From Brevundimonas vancanneytii (GTDB lineage Bacteria; Pseudomonadota; Alphaproteobacteria; Caulobacterales; Caulobacteraceae): a DNA stretch of 7,438 nt. The notes beneath the pieces were generated by a model. That model searched no databases, was not told the origin of the DNA, and saw nothing but the letters and a program-made list of their open reading frames with translations. The position numbers and the translations under genes were made by a program. Positions 1 through 5,325 of this stretch are shown here, piece by piece. The stretch is from contig CAMCIP010000112.1 of NCBI GenBank assembly GCA_945874855.1, positions 1 to 7,438 of the forward strand. Direction: 5' to 3'. Position 1 is the first letter of the stretch. Each line of letters begins with the position of its first letter.

Positions 1-1
1 G

Positions 2-73
2 GTCGCCGCCGCCGCCCCGCCGGCAGGCGCCGCGCCGGCGCCGGCCCCGGTCCCGGTCACGCCGACCCCCTGA
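2..73 (+). CDS. C-terminal tail of an upstream gene (Ala/Pro-rich; possibly RodZ-like)
   Basis: The first bases read in one open frame as about 23 residues made almost only of Ala, Pro, Val and Thr, ending VPVTPTP before TGA at 71-73. The gene starts outside the window. A low-complexity Ala/Pro tail carries no diagnostic motif. The guess of a RodZ-like helix-turn-helix membrane protein rests only on the common rodZ-ispG gene order in proteobacteria. The frame could also be a chance opening in GC-rich DNA, although the compositional bias and the stop just before ispG fit a real gene end. Confidence 0.45.
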   Translation, partial: VAAAAPPAGAAPAPAPVPVTPTP

Positions 74-131
74 CGGTCCTGGCGGCGACGGTCATGGTCT
101 TGTCGACGCCTTGGGCCTATCTTGCCCGATC

Positions 132-1283
132 ATGAGCGGCGATCACTCCTCCGAACTGGCCCACATCCGTCCGTGGCGGCACATTGAGCGCCGCCGCAGC
201 CGTCAGATCCGCGTCGGATCAGTCCTCGTCGGCGGCGACGCGCCGATCAGCGTCCAGTCCATGACCAACACGCCGACCACCGACGCGGCGGCCACGCTGG
301 AGCAGATCCGCCAGCTGGAAGAGGCCGGCGCCGACATCGTGCGCGTCTCCTGCCCCGACGAGGAATCGACGCTGGCCTTCCGCACCATCGCGCGTGAGGC
401 CCGGGTCCCGCTCGTGGCGGACATCCATTTTCACTACAGGCGCGGCATCGAGGCGGCCCAGGCCGGCGCCGCCTGCCTGCGGATCAATCCCGGCAACATC
501 GGCAGCGCCCAGCGCGTGCGCGAGGTCGTCCAGGCGGCCAAGGACCACGGCTGCTCCATGCGCATCGGCGTCAATGCCGGCAGCCTCGAAAAGGAGCTGC
601 TGGAGAAGTATGGCGAGCCCTGTCCCGAGGCCATGGTCGAGAGCGCGCTGAACCACGCCCGCATCCTGCAGGACCACGACTTCCACGAGTTCAAGATCTC
701 GGTGAAGGCGTCCGACCCCTTCCTGACCGTCGCCGCCTATCAGCAGCTGGCCGACGCCATCGACTGCCCCCTGCATCTCGGCGTCACCGAGGCCGGGCCG
801 CTGCGGTCGGGCACCATCAAGTCCGCCATTGGCCTGGGCAATATGCTGTGGGCCGGCATCGGCGACACCATCCGCGTCTCCCTGGCCGCCGACCCGGTCG
901 AGGAGATCAAGGTCGGCTTCGACATCCTCAAGTCGCTGGGCCTGCGCCACCGCGGCGTCAACATCATCGCCTGCCCGTCCTGCGCCCGTCAGGGCTTCAA
1001 CGTCATCGAGACCGTCGGCATCCTGGAAGAGAAGCTGGCCCATGTGACCACGGCCATGTCGCTGTCGATCATCGGCTGCGTCGTCAACGGTCCGGGCGAA
1101 GCTCTGTATACGGACGTCGGCTTCACCGGCGGCGGCGCCGGCTCCGGCATGGTCTATCTGAACGGCAAGATCGCCCACAAACTGGCCAATGCCGACATGG
1201 TCGACCGCATCGTCGCCATGGTCGAGGACAAGGCCGCCGAACTCGAGGCCGCCCGCGCGGCCGTCCCGGCGGCGGCGGAGTAG
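132..1283 (+). CDS. ispG: 4-hydroxy-3-methylbut-2-en-1-yl diphosphate synthase (IspG/GcpE)
   Basis: IspG performs the penultimate step of the MEP isoprenoid pathway in the cytoplasm, reductively converting ME-cPP to HMBPP with a [4Fe-4S] cluster and an electron donor such as flavodoxin or ferredoxin. The protein is 383 residues. The N-terminal TIM-barrel half carries VQSMTNTPT near residues 39-47 and ADIHFHYRR further on. The C-terminal half has the cluster ligands C281 and C284 (CPSC), C316 (GCVVNGPGE) and E323. Their spacing, 3, 32 and 7 residues, equals that of E. coli C270, C273, C305 and E312. The ATG at 132 is preferred over an in-frame TTG at 111, because family members begin shortly before the conserved HIRPWR segment, here at residue 11. 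No Shine-Dalgarno sequence precedes this ATG, so a leaderless mRNA is possible. The tail ends in an Ala-rich stretch typical of GC-rich alphaproteobacteria. Confidence 0.96.
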   Translation: MSGDHSSELAHIRPWRHIERRRSRQIRVGSVLVGGDAPISVQSMTNTPTTDAAATLEQIRQLEEAGADIVRVSCPDEESTLAFRTIAREARVPLVADIHFHYRRGIEAAQAGAACLRINPGNIGSAQRVREVVQAAKDHGCSMRIGVNAGSLEKELLEKYGEPCPEAMVESALNHARILQDHDFHEFKISVKASDPFLTVAAYQQLADAIDCPLHLGVTEAGPLRSGTIKSAIGLGNMLWAGIGDTIRVSLAADPVEEIKVGFDILKSLGLRHRGVNIIACPSCARQGFNVIETVGILEEKLAHVTTAMSLSIIGCVVNGPGEALYTDVGFTGGGAGSGMVYLNGKIAHKLANADMVDRIVAMVEDKAAELEAARAAVPAAAE

Positions 1284-1348
1284 GTCCGGCCGGCCCCTGA
1301 CGGCCCGTCGAGGTTGCGAAGCGCGCGCGACGGGCGCATCTTCGGGAC

Positions 1349-1522
1349 ATGGCCAAACTCGATCCCATCGTCTCGGAGTTCGCCACGACCGAAGAGGCCG
1401 AGGCCTATGACGTCTGGTTCCGCGCCAGGGTCCAGGAGGCGCTCGATGATCCCGATCCGGGCATACCGCATGACCAGGCGATGGCCGAGCTCCAGGCCAT
1501 AATCGACGAACGACGCGGCTGA
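1349..1522 (+). CDS. PaaA2-like antitoxin (stability determinant) of a ParE toxin-antitoxin pair
   Basis: This small acidic protein of 57 residues begins MAKLDPIVSEF and contains EEAEAYDVWFRARVQEALDD, then a PGIPHDQAMAEL segment. From memory this matches the E. coli O157 antitoxin PaaA2, which has SPMVSEFETIEQ, YNEWLRAKV and DPRPAIPHDEV in the same order. In that family the antitoxin is largely disordered with two helices that wrap and neutralise ParE2. There is no DNA-binding ribbon-helix-helix region, as in PaaA2, whose operon is regulated by a separate protein, PaaR2. No such regulator gene lies here. The stop is followed after four bases by the toxin ATG, so the two are almost certainly one operon. 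Two rare ATA isoleucine codons occur in this short gene and suggest acquisition. The start lacks a usable Shine-Dalgarno sequence (GGGA lies one base from the ATG). Family assignment is by recall; no search was possible. Confidence 0.85.
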   Translation: MAKLDPIVSEFATTEEAEAYDVWFRARVQEALDDPDPGIPHDQAMAELQAIIDERRG

Positions 1523-1526
1523 CGGC

Positions 1527-1802
1527 ATGCTTCCGGTGATCTGGAAGGGGCGCGCACTCAGGGACGCCGCGCGATTGACCGCATACATCGCAGATCGCAA
1601 TCCCGATGCTGCCCAGTCGCTGAAGGATGCGCTCGAGCGCTCGGCAGAGCGGCTGGGCGCGCACCCCTATCTCCACCGTGTCGGCCGCACGCCCGGAACG
1701 CGGGAGAGCGTCGTCCACCCCAACTACATCCTCATCTACCGCGTGGAGGCCGACGCCGTCAGGGTCCTCCGCGTCCTCCACGCCCGGCAGCAGTACCCAT
1801 GA
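1527..1802 (+). CDS. ParE2-like toxin of the RelE/ParE superfamily
   Basis: The 91-residue basic protein begins MLPVIWKGRALRDAARL and ends VHPNYILIYRV, then VLRVLHARQQYP. From memory this is close to the E. coli O157 ParE2 toxin (MLPVLW at the start, AHPYL or EHPYL mid-protein, REIVAHPNYIILYRV, VIHARRQFP at the end). ParE toxins characterised in other systems poison DNA gyrase, but the target of ParE2-type members is less certain, so the target here is inferred at best. The fold expected is two N-terminal helices followed by an antiparallel beta sheet, and the C-terminal YRV and HAR segments are its usual signatures. The gene starts four bases after the antitoxin stop. Its own TGA (1800-1802) overlaps the ATG of the following GST gene as ATGA, an unusual join between a toxin and a metabolic gene. 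Length is normal for the family and no frameshift is visible, so it looks intact. Confidence 0.88.
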   Translation: MLPVIWKGRALRDAARLTAYIADRNPDAAQSLKDALERSAERLGAHPYLHRVGRTPGTRESVVHPNYILIYRVEADAVRVLRVLHARQQYP

Positions 1803-2401
1803 AACTCCACATCACCATCCCGTCCCCCTACGCCCGCAAATGCCGGATCGTCGTGCGTGAGAAGGGCCTGCCGGTGGAGGAGGTGCGGGTCGATCCCTAT
1901 GCCTCCGATCCCGTCCTGCTGGCCGCCAATCCGATCGCCCAGGTTCCGGCGCTGGAACTCGACGACGCCCCGCCGCTGTTCGACAGCCCCCTGATCTGCG
2001 AATGGCTCGATGTGCATGGATCGGGCCCACGACTTCTGCCCGCCGAGGGCCCCGAACGCTGGCGCGTCCGCCGGCTGGAGGTGCTGGCCGCCGCCGGGCT
2101 CGAGATGGGGGTCAAGCGCGTGCTGGAGCTGCGTCGTCCGGAGACGGAGCGCTCGCCGTCCTGGCTCAACCGCTGGACCGGCAATATGGTCCGCGTGCTC
2201 GACGCGCTGGAGGCCGACCCCGGCCTCGCGCCCGGCCTGCCGCTCGACATGGGCCGGATCACCGCCGGCGTGCTGGCGACCTGGACCGGCTTTCGTCATC
2301 CCGATCTGGACTGGTCGGTCGGCCGCCCCCGCCTGACCGCGCTTCAGGTCGACCTGGAGGCCCGGCCCAGCTTCGCCGACACCCGCCCCGACGCGGCCTG
2401 A
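1799..2401 (+). CDS. Glutathione S-transferase family protein (YibF-like)
   Basis: The 200-residue protein has a thioredoxin-fold N-terminal domain beginning MKLHITIPSPYARKCRIV, where S9 sits at the catalytic serine or cysteine position of bacterial GSTs. The loop NPIAQVPAL (44-52) holds the expected cis-proline P50, and D62-S63 in FDSPLICEWLD match the motif that binds the gamma-glutamyl part of glutathione. The C-terminal helical domain includes RITAGVLATWTGFRHPDLDW, like the YibF subgroup, and ends RPSFADTRP. Expected role: cytosolic glutathione conjugation or thiol reduction; the substrate cannot be told. Its ATG overlaps the stop of the ParE-like toxin gene (ATGA), and only a weak GGCAG stretch precedes it, so translation is probably coupled to the toxin gene. 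It converges on the TauE/SafE gene with a 15-base gap. Confidence 0.9.
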   Translation: MKLHITIPSPYARKCRIVVREKGLPVEEVRVDPYASDPVLLAANPIAQVPALELDDAPPLFDSPLICEWLDVHGSGPRLLPAEGPERWRVRRLEVLAAAGLEMGVKRVLELRRPETERSPSWLNRWTGNMVRVLDALEADPGLAPGLPLDMGRITAGVLATWTGFRHPDLDWSVGRPRLTALQVDLEARPSFADTRPDAA

Positions 2402-2402
2402 C

Positions 2403-2415
2403 CGCGGCAGCCGCG
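2403..2415. terminator. Short GC palindrome between convergent genes, possible bidirectional terminator
   Basis: CGCGGC-A-GCCGCG is a perfect palindrome that fills almost the whole 15-base space between the GST stop and the convergent TauE/SafE stop. As RNA it could form a five-pair stem with a three-base loop from either strand. No T-run follows on either side, so an intrinsic terminator is not proven. The position supports the idea more than the structure does. Confidence 0.3.
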
Positions 2416-2428
2416 ATCAGGCGATCAG
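2413..2428. repeat. Perfect 8-bp tandem duplication GCGATCAG x2
   Basis: GCGATCAG occurs twice head to tail across the 3' end of the TauE/SafE gene. On the minus strand the first-read copy encodes the last residues (Leu-Ile-Ala), and the second copy, read in a shifted frame, supplies the TGA stop. Loss of one copy would remove the stop and extend the protein by about 50 residues into sequence antisense to the GST gene. Confidence 0.7.
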
Positions 2429-3199
2429 GCCCGCCAGCTGCGCCGTCTGGAAGAGCGACAGGCAGATCAGCAGGCCCCCGACCGCCAGGCTCAGCGCCCG
2501 CTGCGGCACCCGTTTGACGATGTGCCCGGCGAAGGGCGCGGCGATCAGGCCGCCGACCACCAGCCCGCCCACCGCCGCGGCATGGTCGTGGAGCGCGCCG
2601 ACGTCGCTCCACCGCCCGGTCAGCAACGCCCAGACAAAGGTCGCCGAAATGGTGCAGGTGACCAGGAACTCCGCCGAATTGACCGTGCCGATCACCCGCC
2701 GCGCCTCCTGCCCGGCCCCCATCAGGGTGGACGACACGGTCGGTCCCCAGCCGCCCCCGCCGATCGCATCGAGCAGGCCGCCGACGAGGCCGAGGGGGGC
2801 GGTGATCCAGGCCGGCCGGGTAGCGCGGGGCTCGCGCCGCTTGCGCGCCCGCCACAGGATCCAGCCGCCCATGGCGGCCAGATAGACGATGATGACGGGC
2901 TTGATGACGTCCCCGTCGACCCCCGTCAGCACATAGGCGCCCAGGGCGCCGCCGATCATGCCGGCCGCGGCCAGGGGCAGGAACAGCCGCCAGTCGACAT
3001 TGCGGTGCGCCACATGGCTGCTGGCCGAGGCGGCGGTGGTGAAGACCTCGGCCCCGTGCACGCTGGCGCTGGCCATGGCGGGCGGCACGCCGAGGGCCAG
3101 CAGGACGGACGTCGAGATGACGCCATAGGCCATGCCCAGGGCCCCGTCGACGGCCTGGGCCAGCAGGCCCACCATCAGAAACAGCACGAAGGTTTCCAT
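2417..3199 (-). CDS. TauE/SafE family membrane transporter
   Basis: This 260-residue integral membrane protein belongs to the TauE/SafE family (PF01925 type), whose members are proposed to export sulfite, sulfoacetate or related organosulfur anions; the actual substrate here is unknown. It has roughly eight hydrophobic segments arranged as two homologous halves. The first half carries DGALGMAYG (18-26) and ASASVHGAEVFTT (43-55). The second carries DAIGGGGWG (144-152) and TVNSAEFLVT (172-181), the two family repeats in register. A basic loop, RARKRREPRATR (117-128), joins the halves and is probably cytoplasmic. The start at 3199 is supported by a purine-rich Shine-Dalgarno sequence six bases upstream. 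No sulfur metabolism gene lies beside it, so context does not indicate the substrate. It diverges from prfA and converges on the GST gene. Confidence 0.9.
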   Translation of the reverse strand: METFVLFLMVGLLAQAVDGALGMAYGVISTSVLLALGVPPAMASASVHGAEVFTTAASASSHVAHRNVDWRLFLPLAAAGMIGGALGAYVLTGVDGDVIKPVIIVYLAAMGGWILWRARKRREPRATRPAWITAPLGLVGGLLDAIGGGGWGPTVSSTLMGAGQEARRVIGTVNSAEFLVTCTISATFVWALLTGRWSDVGALHDHAAAVGGLVVGGLIAAPFAGHIVKRVPQRALSLAVGGLLICLSLFQTAQLAGLIA

Positions 3200-3205
3200 T
3201 CATAG

Positions 3206-3213
3206 CCCCCTTT
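3206..3213 (-). promoter_or_regulatory. Shine-Dalgarno sequence of the TauE/SafE gene
   Basis: Read on the minus strand this is AAAGGGGG, ending six bases before the ATG at 3199. It is the clearest ribosome site for a major gene in the window and decides that start over a nearby ATG in another frame. Confidence 0.6.
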
Positions 3214-3270
3214 CACATGCCACCAACGGTCAAGGTGGGGGGTCGGCTCCGGACCCGCGCGGGGCCTGAC

Positions 3271-3329
3271 GCGAACGTGACCGCGTGGACGCGGGCGCGC
3301 GCGTTCGCTATCGCTCCAGCCCGTTCGCT
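3271..3329. repeat. Inverted and direct repeats around the prfA promoter
   Basis: GCGAACG at 3271-3277 is the perfect inverse of CGTTCGC at 3302-3308, and CGTTCGCT occurs again as a direct copy at 3322-3329 (first copy 3302-3309). Inside the outer pair lies a second palindrome, CCGCG-TGGA-CGCGG (3281-3294). The inner palindrome covers the proposed -35 element, and the right outer arm overlaps the start of the proposed -10. Spacings between copies are about 31 and 20 bases, near three and two helical turns. This could be an operator or only GC-rich coincidence. Confidence 0.5.
3286..3314 (+). promoter_or_regulatory. Candidate housekeeping promoter of prfA
   Basis: TGGACGC (3286-3292), then 14 bases, then GCTATCGC (3307-3314). 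Against the Caulobacter sigma-73 pattern TTGACGS-N10-14-GCTANAWC the first element matches six of seven positions and the second five of seven specified ones, with allowed spacing. Transcription would begin near 3320, giving a leader of about 26 bases before the TTG start of prfA. That also argues against an ATG start at 3217, which lies upstream of the promoter. Confidence 0.5.
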
Positions 3330-3333
3330 CCAC

Positions 3334-3337
3334 AGGA
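3334..3337 (+). promoter_or_regulatory. Shine-Dalgarno sequence of prfA
   Basis: AGGA lies eight bases before the TTG at 3346. It decides the start of prfA in favour of this TTG. Confidence 0.55.
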
Positions 3338-3345
3338 CTTCGCCC

Positions 3346-4416
3346 TTGCGCCTGCCCCAGGCCCGTCTCGACCAGGTGCTCGACCGCTTCCACCAGGTGG
3401 AGGCACGGATGGGCGCGGCCACCGACGGGGCCGAGATCGTGCGCCTGTCGAAGGAGCATGCGGAGCTCAAGCCCGTGGCCGACGCCGTGTCCGGCCTGGC
3501 CCGGCTGCGCGCCGAGATGGCCGATCTGGAGGCCATGGCCGCCGACCCCGAGATGGCCGCCATGGCCGCCGACGAGCTGGAGGTCCTCAAGGACCGGCTG
3601 CCGGACATGGAGCGCGAGGTCGCCCTGCTGCTGGCCCCGCGCGACGCCGACGAAAATGCCTCTGCCGTGCTGGAGGTGCGCGCCGGCACCGGCGGCGACG
3701 AGGCGGCCCTGTTCGCCGGCGACCTGTTCCGCATGTACAGCCGCTATGCCCAGACCCGCGGCTGGCGCGTCGAGATCGACAGCGTCTCGGAGGGCGAGGT
3801 CGGCGGCTACAAGGAGGTGGTCGCCACCGTCACTGGCGACGGCGTCTTTGGCCGGCTGAAGTTCGAAAGCGGCGTCCACCGCGTCCAGCGGGTGCCGACC
3901 ACCGAGGCCGGCGGCCGCATCCACACCTCGGCCGCCACCGTCGCTGTCCTGCCCGAGGTAGAGGCGGTCGAGATCGAGGTCCGCGACCAGGACATCCGCA
4001 TCGACACCTATCGCAGCTCCGGCGCGGGCGGCCAGCACGTCAACAAGACCGACTCGGCCGTGCGCATCACCCACCTGCCGACCGGCATCGTCGTGACCTC
4101 CTCCGAGAAGAGCCAGCACGTCAACCGCGACAAGGCGATGAAGAACCTGCGCGTCCGCCTCTACGATCTGGAGCGCCAGACGAAAGACGCCGCCCGCTCG
4201 AACGCCCGCAAGTCCCAGGTCGGCTCCGGCGACCGGTCGGAACGCATCCGCACCTACAACTTCCCCCAGGGGCGCGTCACCGACCACCGCATCGGCCTGA
4301 CCCTGCACAGCCTGCCCCAGATCCTCGAGGGCGACATCGACCCCCTCCTCAACGCCCTGATCGCCGAAGACCAGGCCGCCCGCCTGGCCGATCTGGAGGC
4401 GGAGTTCGGGGGCTAG
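3346..4416 (+). CDS. prfA: Peptide chain release factor 1 (RF1)
   Basis: RF1 recognises UAA and UAG in the ribosomal A site and triggers peptidyl-tRNA hydrolysis. With the TTG start the protein is 356 residues, normal for RF1. The N-terminal helical domain is followed by GTGGDEAALFAGDLFRMY, and the stop-codon region HRVQRVPTTEAGGRIHTSA contains the PxT tripeptide as PTT (184-186). The catalytic GGQ is at 228-230 in SSGAGGQHVNKTDSAVRITH, about five residues earlier than in E. coli. The frame is open back to an ATG at 3217, but those 43 extra residues are unlike RF1, begin upstream of the best promoter, and are not needed: the TTG has an AGGA eight bases upstream, and LRLPQARLDQVL resembles the normal start. 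The PTT signature, not RF2's SPF, separates it from RF2. The gene for PrmC, which methylates Q230, lies two genes downstream. Confidence 0.95.
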   Translation: MRLPQARLDQVLDRFHQVEARMGAATDGAEIVRLSKEHAELKPVADAVSGLARLRAEMADLEAMAADPEMAAMAADELEVLKDRLPDMEREVALLLAPRDADENASAVLEVRAGTGGDEAALFAGDLFRMYSRYAQTRGWRVEIDSVSEGEVGGYKEVVATVTGDGVFGRLKFESGVHRVQRVPTTEAGGRIHTSAATVAVLPEVEAVEIEVRDQDIRIDTYRSSGAGGQHVNKTDSAVRITHLPTGIVVTSSEKSQHVNRDKAMKNLRVRLYDLERQTKDAARSNARKSQVGSGDRSERIRTYNFPQGRVTDHRIGLTLHSLPQILEGDIDPLLNALIAEDQAARLADLEAEFGG

Positions 4417-4454
4417 GGCGGGCCGATCCGCCGGCGCAGCAGCCGGGCGCCGCC

Positions 4455-4498
4455 GGAGGGGTGACGTCGTGGGAATCCATCATCACCGCCAGGGGTGA
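4455..4498 (+). other. Strong Shine-Dalgarno followed by a nine-codon ORF in the prfA-MOSC gap
   Basis: GGAGGGG (4455-4461) lies seven bases before GTG at 4469, which opens a frame encoding MGIHHHRQG (GTG read as Met) and ends at TGA 4496-4498. It is the best ribosome-site match in the 143-base prfA-MOSC gap, yet it serves no known gene. It may be a leader peptide, a remnant, or chance. A possible GC hairpin, CGGCGC (4432-4437) with GCGCCG (4447-4452), lies just before it without a T-run. Confidence 0.2.
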
Positions 4499-4559
4499 AG
4501 CCGCGGCCCCGTTCCCGCAACCGCTTGTCGCACCCGGCCCGGCCTGCCATGGGGCGCCC

Positions 4560-5318
4560 ATGGCCGTCGTCTCCGCCCTGTGGCGTCACCCGATCAAGGG
4601 CTTCACCGCCCAGCTGCTGGATCGCGTCGATCTGGCCGCCGGCGGCTGGTTCCCGGGCGACCGGCTTTTCGCCGTGGAAGACGGCCCCAGCGGCTTCGAC
4701 CCGGCCGCGCCCGCCTTCGTCTCCAAGACGCGTTTCACCGTCCTGGCCCGCCTGCCACAGGTGGCGCGCGTGGTCGCCCGCTTTGACGACGCCGCCCGCA
4801 CCCTGCATCTGGCTGCGCCCGACCGCCCCGACCTGACCTGCGCCGTCGACGACCCGGGCGACCGCGCGCGGCTGGAGGCCTGGCTGACCGACCTGCTGGG
4901 CGAGGACGTCACCGGCCCCTTGCGCCTGATCTCGGCCGAGGGTCTGGATCACCGCTTCATGGACGACATGGCCGGACGGGTCTCGATCCTGAACCTGGCC
5001 AGCGTGCGCGATCTGGAGACCCGACTGGGCGCCCCCGTCGATCCGCGCCGCTTCCGCGCCAATGTCTGGGTCGAGGGCTGGCCCGCCTGGATCGAGAACG
5101 ACGCCGCCGGCCAGACCCTCAGCCTCGGCGCGGCCCGGCTGACGGCGGTCAAGCCCATCGTGCGCTGCGCCGCCACCCATGTGCATCCCGACCGGGGCGA
5201 GCGCGACCTCGATCTGGTCCCGGAGCTGTTCCGCCTCTATGGCCACCGCTGGTGCGGCCTCTATGCCCGCATCGACGCCGACGGCCCCCTCGCCGTCGGC
5301 GATCCCGTCGAGCCATGA
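4560..5318 (+). CDS. MOSC domain-containing protein (N-terminal beta-barrel plus MOSC)
   Basis: The 252-residue protein begins MAVVSALWRHPIKGF, the usual opening of the MOSC N-terminal beta-barrel domain (compare YcbX and mARC, which begin with YPVKS-like strands). The MOSC core covers roughly residues 120-250: RVSILNLASVRDLE, RFRANVWVEG, then PIVRCAATHVHPDRGERD near residues 200-217. C203 sits where mARC and YcbX relatives have the cysteine proposed to bind the molybdenum cofactor, and the tail GDPV is typical. Members with known activity reduce N-hydroxylated compounds or transfer sulfur to the cofactor; the substrate here is unknown and no electron-transfer domain is attached. ATG 4560 is chosen from homology; only GGGG five bases upstream serves as a ribosome site. 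The frame is open far upstream over prfA, but that is compositional. The stop is seven bases before prmC. Confidence 0.88.
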   Translation: MAVVSALWRHPIKGFTAQLLDRVDLAAGGWFPGDRLFAVEDGPSGFDPAAPAFVSKTRFTVLARLPQVARVVARFDDAARTLHLAAPDRPDLTCAVDDPGDRARLEAWLTDLLGEDVTGPLRLISAEGLDHRFMDDMAGRVSILNLASVRDLETRLGAPVDPRRFRANVWVEGWPAWIENDAAGQTLSLGAARLTAVKPIVRCAATHVHPDRGERDLDLVPELFRLYGHRWCGLYARIDADGPLAVGDPVEP

Positions 5319-5325
5319 GTTGCCC

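Noticed and set aside
219..1781. A 520-codon open frame on the minus strand across ispG and the toxin-antitoxin genes
   Set aside because: It is antisense to ispG and both toxin-antitoxin genes, and its product is Gly/Ala/Asp/Arg-rich with no recognisable domain, as expected from the mirror frame of GC-rich genes.
3206..3234. TTGACC (minus strand, 3229-3234) as the -35 of the TauE/SafE gene
   Set aside because: The matching -10 would fall on the Shine-Dalgarno sequence at 3206-3213, leaving no room for a transcript start before it.
3303..3326. Alphaproteobacterial LexA-type box from two GTTC copies upstream of prfA
   Set aside because: The two GTTC half-sites are 16 bases apart, not the 7 of the known alphaproteobacterial SOS box.
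3175..4308. A 377-codon minus-strand frame over prfA
   Set aside because: It is antisense to prfA, low-complexity in composition and has no family signature.
4432..4452. GC hairpin after prfA as an intrinsic terminator
   Set aside because: The stem is six pairs with a nine-base loop and no T-run follows, and the MOSC gene and prmC probably rely on read-through.
3285..4559. Upstream extension of the MOSC frame across all of prfA
   Set aside because: The frame lacks stops because of GC bias. The translated part is Arg/Gly/Pro-rich noise over a certain prfA gene, while the MOSC fold begins at ATG 4560.
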